Part shown: positions 12,006 to 24,400 of the stretch, in pieces | Layout of the letters: every line of letters begins with the position of its first letter | Position numbering within the stretch: position 1 is the stretch's first letter | Assembly: GCA_000697665.1 (NCBI GenBank) | Contig: KL197722.1 | Coordinates: 531,012 to 595,011, forward strand | Reading direction: 5' to 3' | From: Jaapia argillacea MUCL 33604 | Lineage: Eukaryota > Basidiomycota > Agaricomycetes > Jaapiales > Jaapiaceae | Length of the DNA: 64,000 nt | Position numbers and translations under genes: made by a program | The notes under the pieces: generated by a model | Told to the model about the DNA's origin: nothing | Database searches by the model: none | Seen by the model: the letters and a program-made list of their open reading frames with translations, nothing else

Positions 12006-12197
12006 TATCTGTTATTCTGATGAGAACGACACATGGCATAGCGATATCAAGATACATCAACAACAGATTCGTGGAAGGGGAGAAACAAACACCAATCCGT
12101 GAAGGACGGAGCTAAAAAGAAAGAAAAAAAACAAGTAAATAGGTAAATAATGAATAGGGGAAAGGGAGGAGGGAAGTAATAATCATAGAAAATCGCC

Positions 12198-12705
12198 CTA
12201 GAGCTGAGGATATCGTCGAGATAACTCGGAGTGCACGTCACCAGCCAGTAGCTGAAAACGGGGTGCAGGAAGGGTGGACAGCTTCTGACGTGCTTGATTG
12301 CGCTTGGGATGGAAGTCGTCGCGAGGGGGCAAAAATGGAACTAAAATCGAGGAGTCAGATTGAGAGGACTAGATAAATCAATGGATACTGAGAAAGCAAC
12401 TAGTTCGAACCTTCATTCCCAACTATCCCATTCTTTCTCCGAACGAGCTCGTCGCAAACGTCCGTGGACAGCTCATGAAATTGCAGTGCAGTCAATTTCA
12501 GCAACTTCTCCCTCGCAGTGACTCGAGACCCTGATACCTCTGTGCACGGGAGTCAGACCTGTGTACCCATCCCATAGGACAGGTAGAACTCACCCGGAAC
12601 GAGATGACCACCCAAATACTGGCTGAACTCCAGATAATGCGTCTTGGCAGCTGTCCGATAAGGCTGCAGGTCGTGCCCTTCGGTTTCAGATAATCCCTTT
12701 ACCAT
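12198..12705 (-). CDS. Spa2-type SHD (GIT_SHD) protein, copy A (127 aa)
   Basis: The product has two Spa2 homology repeats. The first is SRVTAREKLLKLTALQFHEL followed by STDVCDELVRRKN; the second is NQARQKLSTLPAPRFQLL followed by HSELSRRYPQL. In Spa2/polarisome and GIT proteins this domain docks MAPK-kinases and polarity partners at growth sites. Exons 12705-12594, 12539-12411 and 12340-12198 give 128 codons. Full Spa2 proteins are many times longer, so this is a domain-only paralogue. It starts at MVKGLSETEGHD and contains YRTAAKTHYLEFSQYLGGHL, the conserved leader before the repeats. The start is set by exact exon-length agreement with copy B; upstream, this copy reads ATG-AAG-TAG where copy B stays open. 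Expression is unknown. Confidence 0.75.
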
Positions 12706-13304
12706 CTGACCGTCAAGTGGGGGGGCGGTATGAGTCTACTTGGAGGACACCGAATATGAGGATGATGGGAAACAACAAAGCAGGGAATACGCACGAGCAC
12801 GAGAAGAGCCGTCCAGCGACTACTTCATATCAAGAAGGGGTAGTGTAAATTTAGAGGTGCCGTTGTGCGCTGTTTGAAACGATAACCACCGACACTCACT
12901 TTCAGTAGGCAGCCGAAGTGGTAGTCTTGGTATTCGACATGTGTAACTGGCAGGCTTCCCCGCAGAGACTAAGGAGCTGTGTTCCGCACCGCCTTTCGAG
13001 CCTGGAGATAGGCCAATCGGCGGGTCGGTCACCGGAAGAAGATGAAGTGATTGACTACTCCTAGCCACCGTGGAACAGTTTCGTTATCTAAATAATATGT
13101 GGCGCTGAATGCGAAGTCAAACGGGTGAAACGTTGCTCGGGGAAGGCAAAGCTCTTATCTGTATGGACACGGCCAAGCTGTTATAAGAGGAGCGACCCTA
13201 CCGTCGATTACGACGTCTGACCTTGCTATGCTCGAGCGCTACGACTGGCTTCAAGTTTCTCTATTGACAACAGGACACGACGACAACACACCAGATGGCA
13301 GCCA

Positions 13305-13477
13305 CTCACTCCGAGTAAGAATCATCGACAACAGACTCCTGTACCGACTCAATAACCGTCCTCACCCGCTCGTACACTGCGAGACGACAGCCTGCCCAGG
13401 TGCTACTCTCAGCACATGAGGGGTGATGCCCTTGTAGAACGATCGGACACCCTCGGAGCCTCCTGACGCCACATCTC
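13305..13477 (-). pseudogene. 3' fragment of the SFC1 carrier left by tandem duplication
   Basis: The stretch matches the last exon of SFC1 at 14735-14900, including the region that encodes FYKGITPRVLRVAPGQA in the intact gene. It stops abruptly at about 13477, where unit B begins. An extra few bases near 13451-13461 and several substitutions show that it is no longer constrained. It marks the right end of duplicated unit A. Confidence 0.8.
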
Positions 13478-13480
13478 AAC

Positions 13481-14900
13481 ATCTGTTATTCTGATGAGAA
13501 CAACACATGGCATAGCGATATCAAAATGCACATCAGCAACAGGTTTGTGGAAGGGGAGCAATAAAAACGAATCCGTCAAGGACAGAGTTAAAACGGTCAA
13601 ACAAATAAGCAAGTCGGGGAGTGGGAGGAAGGTCATAATCAAGAAGATCGCCTAGAGCTGGGGGTATCGTCGACACAACTCGAACTGGACTTGATAAACC
13701 AAGGACTGAAAACGAGTTGCGGCAACGGTGGACAACTTCCGACGCGCTTGATTACGCTTGGGATGCAAGTCGTCGCGAGGAAGCAAGAATGGAACTAAAA
13801 TCGAGCAGTCAAATTGAGCGGACCAATATAAATCTCGGGATACTGAGAAAGCAACTAGCACAAACCTGCTTTCACTGTTTTATCATTCTTTCTCCGAATG
13901 ACCTCGTCGCAAACGTCCTCACACAACTCGTGAAATTGTGGTGCCGTCAATTTCAGCAACTTCTCCCTTGTAGTGACTCGAGAGCCTGGAGCCTCTGATC
14001 GCGCGAGTCAGGTCTGTACGCACCGTCCAACAAGATAGGTAGAACCCACCAGGAGCGATATGGTCACTCAAGTATTGTCCGAACTCCATAAAGTGTGTCA
14101 TTGCAGCCGTTCGATAAGGCTCCAGGCCGTGTTCTTGGGCGTCGGGGACCTCCTTCTCCATGGGGTGGTCAAGGGGGCGGTATGAGTCTGCTTCTTGAAC
14201 ACCGAATACTGGATGAGGAGGATGAGAGGTCGCGCAAAAGTAAGGCTGGGGATACGCACAAGCACCAAGAGACGAGCTGGCCAACGACCACTTCATATCG
14301 CGAAGGAGTGGTATAAATTTAGAGGTGCCGGGAGCGCTGTTTGAAACGATAAGCACCGACTGCTCATTTCAGTGGGCAGCGGTAGTGGTTGCCTTGGTAC
14401 TTGACATGTGTCGGGCTTCCCGGCGTGTCGGGGACCGAAGGAGGGTGAAGTGATTGTCTATTCCTACCGACGGTGGAACAGTTTCACAGAGTTTTGTGGT
14501 ACTGAATGAAAAGTCAAACGGGTGATATGCTGTTGCTCGCGGAAGGCAAAGCGCTGATCTATAGTGTGTGGACGCGGTTATAAGTAAGAGCAGCACCCTA
14601 CCAATTATTACGACGTCTGGCCTTCCTATGCTCGAACACGACCACTGGCTTCAAGTTTCTCTGTTGACAACAGGACACGACGACACCACACCGCGGCACC
14701 AGGGACGGTCGTAGATACCCCAGATGATAACGACTCACTCCGAATAAGAATCATCGACAACAGTCTCCTGTACCGACTCAATAACCTTCCTCACCCGCTC
14801 GTACACCGCAAAGACAACAGCCTGCCCAGGTGCTACTCTCAGCACACGAGGGGTGATACCCTTGTAGAACGATCGGACACCTTCCTGACGCCACATCTCC
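13481..14900. repeat. Tandem duplication, unit B
   Basis: This is the partner of 12006-13477. It carries SHD copy B and runs into the intact SFC1 3' end. Unit B lies next to the complete SFC1 gene, so it keeps the original junction, and unit A carries the cut-off carrier fragment. Confidence 0.82.
13652..14161 (-). CDS. Spa2-type SHD (GIT_SHD) protein, copy B (127 aa)
   Basis: The exons (14161-14050, 13994-13866, 13794-13652) have the same lengths as in copy A: 112, 129 and 143 bases. Repeat 1 reads SRVTTREKLLKLTAPQFHEL then CEDVCDEVIRRKN; repeat 2 reads NQARRKLSTVAATRFQSLV and ends CRRYPQL. The leader PYRTAAMTHFMEFGQYLSDH matches copy A. Compared with copy A, the second repeat has lost several conserved positions (QVQFELCRRY against DVHSELSRRY). 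The coding frame also stays open upstream to an ATG at 14296, so a longer N-terminus is possible in this copy. A role in polarised growth is inferred from the domain only. Confidence 0.75.
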
Positions 14901-15962
14901 TGTGCAATACCGACGATACGTTGGACTGCAGACTTTCCGGGCTCGGCAGCGGATTTTTGCAAACCTACCAGGGCGTTAGAAACGATAAAGGACGAGGGAG
15001 AGATGATGCTCACGAGTCTTGATGGTATCAATGGGTGCGTTCGAGAAAGGTCCCATGGCTCCGGAAATCAAACCGATTAACATGTGCTGGTATGAGGGAA
15101 GGTCTTCAAGTTCGGGCTGCTTCGCATGGGCGAACTTCTTCAGTTCTTGGTATGCGGTGAAGTTGGCGCCTATTAGAAGACGAACTCAGGTCAGCCAACA
15201 CCCTTTCGCCAACGAAAATTCATGAAGATTGACCTTGATTAGTTGCTTGTCGAAGCGCGGTAAGACTGACACCTCGGTATAAGGCGGAGAAGCCTTCTTC
15301 TCGAACAATGGTATACACCGCATGTCCTGCATTCCGGTACCGGGGGGCTTCAAGAGGATCGGCCAAAGAATGTTGTTGTGCCTGTAACCGAATCTTGACG
15401 ACTTCCATGGGCGTCACGACCACTACAGCTTCCGTTGTACCAGCTCCCAAGCCAGCTAATTTTCGCAGTCAGAATCAAAAGGAAAGGAACAATGAGCAGG
15501 AGCGTGCCTAAAAAGATCCCTCCAAGATTCGTCTTGCCAGTTGACTTGTCCGAAAGAGCCTTTTTGTAATATTCAAAGCTTGCGAACCGCACCGACATTT
15601 TTGGGACGATACCAGCCAAGACGGCACCCAAACCCTTGTACAACGCCAAAGGTGTCTCTCTCCGGACAATCTGGGCACCCGTGGCAATGAAGCCTCGGGC
15701 TTTCGTCTGAGGGAATTCGGGATGAGCTCGAACCACAGAAAGCAGGAATGCGAGATGCTTACACCGGGAGCACGACCAGATCGCGACAACTGCATACGGA
15801 CCTTGATCGTATCGAGGGGTTGGCAGCATAACTTCGGGAGGGAATGTCAAAGGAAGGACTCTGAACAAGAGAAATGGCACTCACCGCCTCCATACCGCCT
15901 GCAATACCACCCGCCGTGATGTGGGTCGCAAACCCAACAGGTTTCTTGTCCGATTTCGACAT
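14735..15962 (-). CDS. SFC1: Mitochondrial succinate/fumarate carrier
   Basis: This is a six-helix inner-membrane carrier that exchanges cytosolic succinate for matrix fumarate and links the glyoxylate cycle to respiration. It starts MSKSDKKPVGFATHITAGG. The three carrier signatures are QPLDTIKVRMQ, TPMEVVKIRLQ and APIDTIKTRLQ. Family-specific blocks match yeast Acr1/Sfc1: ALYKGLGAVLAGIVPKMSVR, ALYRGVSLTALRQATNQGAN, LISGAMGPFSNAP and YKGITPRVLRVAPGQAV. The gene has several introns, including GTGAGT after MEA and GTAAGC after RAPG. The stop is at 14735-14737. Its 3' exon was copied into the neighbouring duplication (13305-13477). Confidence 0.93.
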
Positions 15963-17463
15963 GATTGGAGGGTGAGGAGGGTGCCAGGGCGGTACTGATC
16001 GTCCTGAGTCGTCCTGGGTGAAAACGAGAAAAACGATGGGGCATCAGCTGATGGTTATATCACCTGCCCAGACCCATCGCTTGAGCTGGAGATAGGGGTT
16101 AGCACGTGAAATTTCGGAGGAGGGGAATGGGTGAGGGGCCCCGCACCAAGACATCGGGACAGTTCTCGCTGCCGGGGCTGGGTTTAACTTCAGCCTTTTC
16201 CCGATCGTGCATCCGTGCACCTTCCGCTCGTCCGCTGTCCGTTTGGATGAGCGCCCATCTGGTATCTTTCCCTCTCCCGGTAGGCTTCAGAGCCGGATTT
16301 TCTCTGCGCTGGAACTCTGGGCAGTGGATGGATTGTGTCTAAATGGGGTGGGAAAGAAGAGTCTTCATGATGGTCCGCTGCCTCTGCTAGCGACCTCAGT
16401 GAATTCCACAAGGCTCCGCAAACTCTCGGTCAAGCCACACTTATTCCCCTGCTGACTCTTGCGTGCAAACCTCCATTATGTCCGATATGGTCTCCTGACT
16501 CTCCCGTCACCGTTACGGTTGTTCTCTGCCCCCGAACTGGCGCCACCTGTAATCGACCAACTCTTCACGACAGTCTAGGAGCGTCTGTGCTAAAGTTACA
16601 CATGCTCTCGACTTTTACATCCAAGTGTTCAAGTGTTGTCCAAGCGCTATCATTCCTGTCCACCCTGGTCCTGCCTGACCAACCCCTCCAGTGACCTGAT
16701 GGTTGCTCAGCAACTACACCTTCGTCTTGGCTTGAGGGTTGGTGCTGGACCAACCACACGAATACATCCGCACGATGGGAGGCTGCAGTCATTCTACCCG
16801 TATACGGAGATGCAGAGATGTGCTCCATCCACACCTGGTCCTCAACCTTCCTTGACCGCATTGCAGGACCCAGGTCGTATCCAAGAGCCGCGAGGATGTC
16901 ATGCTTCTTCAAAGAGCATGGGCTGGGAGGAACATCAGGAATCAGTAAGTTTCTCTTTGAACTTCAGACGAGCCACTCTGGTCCCAATGTAGGAAGACCT
17001 CTCCGTTTGTCAATTACAACATCGGTGTGATTTTCCATCCACCTTCCAGTCTGAGTCTCAGGACTGCAGCGGCCTCACATAGCCACCCTTTTTGAGACTC
17101 CTGCCCTTTCCCGCTCCTCTTCATATGCCCCATCGATTTACTACTTTCTGTCAGAGAGATTGGGTTGCTCTGCCGTGAATCGCGGTGCTTTCGGAGATAA
17201 ACAAGATCATGTAGTATCCCTTCTCGTTACAGTCGACCTGTATTTGTGAAACCAATCAGATCCCGTTGCTTTGGTCTCAAAGGCCTTGATCTGCGGAATG
17301 AGACTAATTCGGCTAAGGTTTGGTACGAACAGCCTCGTGTTTGACCCATAAAGGAGATTGAGCCGACTTCCTAATATGATAATGAAAGATTGAACGTCGC
17401 CGTTGAATGTGAGAGGAGTTGCTTGGGCCTTTGAACTTTGAGAATATTGCCCGGCCACACACC
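15963..17463. other. Divergent intergenic region
   Basis: The region lies between the start of SFC1 (minus) and the homeodomain-like gene (plus), so it holds both promoters. A minus-strand frame at 16565-16912 and plus-strand frames near 16633-17030 are open but show no recognisable motif or splice pattern. Nothing else is supported. Confidence 0.45.
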
Positions 17464-18809
17464 ATGTCCCAACTTGACCAGCCATCTCTCTCTCTCGTTT
17501 CCTCTCTCAAGTCTCTCGCTATGGAATCTGTGGACCCCCTGAATCCACTTGTCGCCGCAACGTCGAGCTCTGAAGGAGTAACGACAATGCCGGATAGCGT
17601 CTCTGTGCCAAAGGAGAAGAAAAAAGTACAGAGGTTGAAGAAAGAGGGCATGAAAGTCATCACTGGTATGTTGTGTTCATAACATGGTGCTCAACTCACG
17701 CGATCCCGGCAGACTTCTTTGAAAATGTAACCCAGAATCCTACGTCGGAGCAGAAACGCGAGGTCCTCAAACAGGTCCAACGAGTACCAGGATGCGAATG
17801 GTATACATACAAACAACTGGGTGTTGCGTTCGTCAATCGAAGGAAGGCTGCGAGAGATGCCAACAACAGGGCTCCACAGACAGTCTCGGCAGTGACTGAG
17901 CACGACATACGTAAGTGCCTCAATTGACATTGTCTTGTGTTACTAAACCAATTTCCATGGCTATCAGTGTACCCTACGTTGAAGGAGGTAGAAAAGAGAG
18001 CGAGGTTGGACGTGTTGCTAGAAAGCCACCCAAACCCGACGGCGGATGCTATAGCAATATGGGCACCTCGAGTCGGCGCATCGACTCAAGACATCTCAAC
18101 CTACATCCAAATGAAGCGAGCATTACAATCCGCAGCTAGACCTTCCTCATCCCGTTGTACTCCAGATGATCAAGTACAGATGGATGGGTGGGAAAACAGT
18201 TTGTTCCTGAACACCTGGGTGTCTCATCTTCCTACCCCATCCCAATCAACTTCCCCGGAACCATCACTACTATTACAAACACCAGTCACACCTCACACTC
18301 CTACAATACCACCACATCTCCCTTCAGCACCCTCACAAGAATCACCTCAGTCTTCTACAGTTATTGACTCACAACACCAAAATGTTGATCTTGTGGAGTT
18401 GCTTAAAACTCTACGGGGTCATATGGATGCTGGGAATTATGGGGAATTTGCTACGGCTTTGGTTGAAGCCGGGGTTGTCACGAAGGATGTTGCTTTCCCG
18501 GAGGTCATGCCAGATCACAACTCCCTGGCCTTACCTTCCGAACCACTCCAAGAAATCTCCCCTCCCCTACCTACTCAATCCGATCAACCTGGTCTCCAAA
18601 TCAGGCAGCTTGCCACAATCATCCGAAAGTCACTATCTGAGGCTTGTCCTATGGATGTGGTCCCAAAAACAGCTGCTGACTTTGTTGAATCATTTGCTCC
18701 GTATGGGGAGATGATCACGGAGTTTTCACTTGCGGTGGAAGAGGGTCGATATCGAGATTTGGGGTGGATCCCCCGTGGAGTTGAGGATATGGATTGCGGG
18801 GAGGATTGA
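17464..18809 (+). CDS. Homeodomain-like protein (413 aa)
   Basis: Exons 17464-17665, 17713-17910 and 17968-18809 give 414 codons. After a basic stretch (KEKKKVQRLKKEG) comes a divergent homeodomain-like unit: FFENVTQNPTSEQKREVLKQ leading to YKQLGVAFVNRRKAARDAN, where VNRRKAAR fits the recognition helix W-F-x-N-R-R. A second, weaker unit reads LLESHPNPTADAIAIWAPRV then YIQMKRALQSAA. The remainder is a Ser/Thr/Pro-rich region (GLN-poor) and an acidic C-terminus. A DNA-binding regulator is likely, but the tryptophan of the classic WFxNRR motif is absent. It is not next to genes that would mark a mating locus. The target is unknown. Confidence 0.7.
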
Positions 18810-19483
18810 GGAGGCTATCATTATATTCACGGTTAGTGCAGCACCCATTGACTCTGTAAGATTTCGTGAACTTACGATCCATGCTAGTGTTTTCCATTGC
18901 TATCCTAGTTTGACTATCATTGCTATCGCTATACAGTAACTACACTAAACTCGCGCAAAATGTACTTCCCATCGTGTAGACCACCATCACCTTGACCGCC
19001 ATTTCACACTGTACAGGTCCGCCCTCGTCTCCCTCACTGTAATTCAATTTGTCCATACCTGGCGCTGCCCTCATATTCTCCCACTGTTGTCATCCATCTC
19101 CTGAGTTCGCGGAAATTCCGAAGCCTTGAAAGTGCGCGCCTTATCAGCGTTGAGGGCTTGAGCCTCTAATTGGAAGGGTGGTGGTCGTCGGTCGAGTTGG
19201 TTGCGCAACTAGTTGAGTGGTGGTATGCGACATCCAGAACTCATCCAGAGAACAAAGCAGAACGATCGAAGGAAACCATCGGAAATATCCGATCCGCGGA
19301 AAGTCTGATAGGTCCGATACATCCGTTGTTTGTGGCCGACCGCGTGTTGGTCCAATCGAAGAACAATGGTCTCCTCTCCTGTGGACCACAATCCTTGTAC
19401 TCTTTCAAGTTCATCTGGTTCGAATTCTGCCCCCACAGCTCTTTCACCTCAAGCCTGCTCTCTTTGACTTCAAAGTTCCAAAG
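18810..19483. other. Intergenic upstream of the PKA gene
   Basis: This is the likely promoter and 5' UTR of the kinase gene. The frame is open upstream of 19484 but does not look conserved. No repeat or RNA gene was seen. Confidence 0.45.
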
Positions 19484-20928
<1,445 letters not shown>

Positions 20929-21491
20929 TGCACCACCCGGTCATCCTCTTCGTTATGTATTGATAGCTTATTCGCATATGGGCAGGACCTCCCTAATGAT
21001 CCCCCCGCACGAACTTGTACCCTCCTCATTCGTCACCGGTCATTTGTGTTGTAGACTCGTTAGGATTACTTGTGTTTCTGCAATGTCTTCTGGAGCATCC
21101 TCAACACCATTCTTCGTTATTTATTGTACCGCTCATCCTCCATTGACGAATAGACTTCATTTTGGCATTTGACGCTCGATCGAACGGATTCGACCACCCG
21201 CCGACCTGAGCAACGCCAACTGAACTCGACGCGCCTGTGTTTGTTTGGAACAAACAAGTGCATCCCACCCAATCCGAAAAATGGCATCCAATTTCGATCC
21301 TTCGTCCAGCACGGCCGTTCTGCTCACTCGAGGCTACTCTACAACTGCGACATTCATAATCCCTGCTTTTCTGTGTCTGGCCGAGCAAAAACTACGCTGA
21401 ACTGTCTGAGATTCGAGGAGATCGAGTACTTTGTCATATCCGTGCGAAGACGCGAAATTGCCGACGCCTCATGGTCTCATGAAAGTCGAGT
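20929..21491. other. Intergenic between PKA and SWR1
   Basis: The stretch holds the 3' flank of the PKA gene and the SWR1 promoter. No additional gene or repeat was seen. Confidence 0.45.
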
Positions 21492-24400
21492 ATGGCCCCG
21501 AGGAAATCAACTGGAAGGTCGTATCATGGGCAATCAGGCGTGTCAGTAGGCAGTGGGCATGATGAGGAGAGAAGGGCTGGTGTTCTTGGTTCGGATTTCG
21601 GAGGGGTTTTTCGCAGTCTTGATGTAGAGGAGTTGGAAGCGAAGCGTGCTTCACTGGTGACTGCAAGGCAAGCAGAATTGGAGAGCGTATTGGACAGACA
21701 TGATAGCCTTGTCAGTAACCCGCTGCTCATCTGTCCCGCTCGCTCACATTTTGCTTAGGTCCGAGAAGCGTTTCATATGGAGAAGTTCGTTACTCTCATT
21801 TCGTACAATCCGAAGGTAGGCTGCCCCTCGTTTGCGTCAGGATTATATCTGAAACGAGCGTAGGAAGCCAAAGAGGACCAGTCTCCAGTCTTCCGAGAAG
21901 TAGGTGCCTGACATCTACGGTTGGGCTTGCAATGCTGATTCGTGACTGCCACAGTACAAGGCCCAGTACGATCTCCTGGAAAAGGCCAATCAAAGCGCAG
22001 GCCCCTCGCGCAAGACACGTCGCGCACACACGGAGCGTTTAGGCTTTCTCAAAGGTCCCAGTGCCACACCTTCCTCGTCCTCCCTTATGAAGAAATCAAA
22101 ACACGCGAAGCCCCCCGTTGATCGACCTGCAGATCTTGAAATATGGGATATTCTCGCTCAAGCGAAGTCAAAAGGCAAGGCAACACCCAAATCTGTGAAT
22201 GGAACAGAGGTGGATGGAGGGAAGGGAGGCAAGAGAACAGCGGAAGGTTGGCTTGGTCAGGCAGCGAATGGTGTTTCTCGAACAGGATATCACGACGCAA
22301 TATCTTCATCCATCCACGTAGCGGCACGCCCCCCTCGCGAGACAGGGCTTGTAACTTCCGGAGCCGACGCATCGCACCCTCGCCCACGAAACCGCCGGAG
22401 GACGGAGCCAATTGAAGCTACTCCTTCATTACTCATGCCTCCCCCATCCGAGAGACCCACTCGCTCGAGCACTCGCATTATACCGATTCCACTATCCCCT
22501 TTGAGACCCGACCTATCGTTCGTTTCGAACACGAACCATTCTATTCCGAAGACGGGCTTCCACTCGCAGCCACAGCTCAAACCCGCTATCAGACGAGTAA
22601 AGCTAATCGTCCGTAGACCTCCGCCCTCTTTTTCAAGCCCTTTGCAGAGACCTCCCGTCCCTCGCCATGGGAATTCGCTTGATAAGTTCCTTTCATCTTA
22701 CAATATGCTGGATCAGGAGGACCTCGCTTCGGAGACCCTGGAAAGCATGGCCAAGGCCGACGCTACCATATGGTCTCGGTACGATGATCTCCGCGGGGAC
22801 GTCAAAACCATGGGATTTGATCCAATAGAGGCCTCTGCTCCGCGACCCGACACCGGTGGCCGAACCGATCCTTGGAGCGACATTGTTGCAACGATTATCG
22901 CTCGCTCCCGACTGCGGTACACAGACGGTCGTCAGATCGCGTCTTATGTCGCTGGAAAAGTTGCCAATTACTGGGAGGGTCAGGCTACTCGCGATGACAA
23001 GGCTAGGGCTCAAGAGGAGAAGCGTCTGAGGGCCTTGGCGAAGGCCACCATTAAGCACATTGCTAGTGAATGGAAGAGGGCAGTCTTTGTGAGTCAACTC
23101 ACAGGTTGGTGCTGCTGTGTTGACTCAAACCATCCTTTTTCCTCTAGCATATTCGTGAACAGCAGCGATTACAACAGGAGGCTGAGGATAAGCGGCGCGG
23201 AAGGGAGCATCTGGATGCCATACTCAACCAATCTGGTCAGATACTGGAAGCTCAACACGTCGAATTGTCGAGGGCCGAGGTATCTCGCTCACAAAGCCGC
23301 TCAAGCGCATCGCCATTCCCCGATAACGAGTCCGACTTTGAGGGTTCCGAGGCGGCGACTGAGCCCCTTGAAACTGGTATCGAGGAAGAGGAGGAAGATA
23401 CCGATGCCGAACCAGAGTATATCGACTATGAGATGTCGATAGGGGAGGGAGGTGACGGAGAGGAGTTCAGTACGAGTGCTTTGCTATCCTTTACCGGAGA
23501 GAATTTTGGGACCTCTGCCAGCTCTCCCTCCGAATCTAGGGCGCCGTCAGAAATCGACAACGAAACCTTCCGCCCTATGCTAGAGGACACTATGCAGTTC
23601 ACAACGTCACCGATGTCTTTCCAACCCACACGACTTGGTTCGACCCCTTCTGATTCCGTTTCAGGCTCGCTACGTTATCCCTCTAGCTCTGACGGCTTTG
23701 ATGACGAGACAATGTCACCTCTTTTTGACTACCTGGATACTGCATTGCACTCCCCAAAGCAGTCGCTTCCCATCCCCTTGCATGATCCGGAACCCGAATG
23801 CGGGAGCGTTCGCCCTTCCGATGGAGATCGATGTCACGCTTCCCATACTTCGTCACTTCTACAAAGCCATACTAATGGTGGCGCTGAGGTTGTTGATGGC
23901 GAAGACCTCCAAATCCCATTGCCCGTCGTCGAAAAACAATCGATGGAGTCCCTTGGCTGGACTAACCCCCAGGATGAGGCTATGAACATGTCGTCACCCC
24001 CGCATCACCACTTCGTCTCTCCAGCTCCCGACGAAACCGATCTCGCCCCTTCCCCGTCCCTGGCCGAGGAAGCCCAAGGGGATCAGGCCTTTATCAACAA
24101 AGCCGCTCCGGCCGCCTTTGAGGGTGTCCATGATGCTCGCCTCCAGGGTGAGGCTGATGTGGAAGAGGGGGAAGCTGATGCCGAGGTCGAAGAGGATGAT
24201 CGCATACCGGCATATCTTAAACCATTTGCTGTTGCTCCGGTTGATTGGGACTCACAGGACAAGATCAAACCACCCTTGCTCCTCCGCGGTAGTTTGCGCC
24301 CGTACCAACACTCTGGTCTGGAATGGTTAGCCAGTCTTCATGTGAACAACCTGAATGGGATTTTGGCTGATGAGATGGGGTTAGGGTGCGTCTCCACGAC

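Larger units (their letters stand above)
12006..13477. repeat. Tandem duplication, unit A (about 1.47 kb)
   Basis: Unit A begins ATCTGTTATTCTGATGAGAA-like and ends inside a fragment of the SFC1 carrier; unit B begins with the same sequence at 13481. Between the two units the SHD gene, its introns, its promoter (TTTAGAGGTGCCG...TTTGAAACGATAA) and the 3' end of SFC1 all align. The copies are clearly diverged, so the event is not recent. The spacing between unit starts is 1,475 bases. Confidence 0.85.

Noticed and set aside
11582-12063. Extension of the transportin reading frame upstream of 11581
   Set aside because: The frame is open on the minus strand but does not resemble transportins, and it runs into the tandem repeat unit; [14 protein letters not shown] is the conserved N-terminus.
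16565-16912. Minus-strand open frame that begins MKKHDILAALGYDLGPAM
   Set aside because: It has no family motif or splice partner, and plus-strand frames over the same bases look equally open.
17464-18809. A mating-type HD locus
   Set aside because: The neighbours are SFC1 and PKA; no divergently transcribed partner homeodomain gene or MIP is present.
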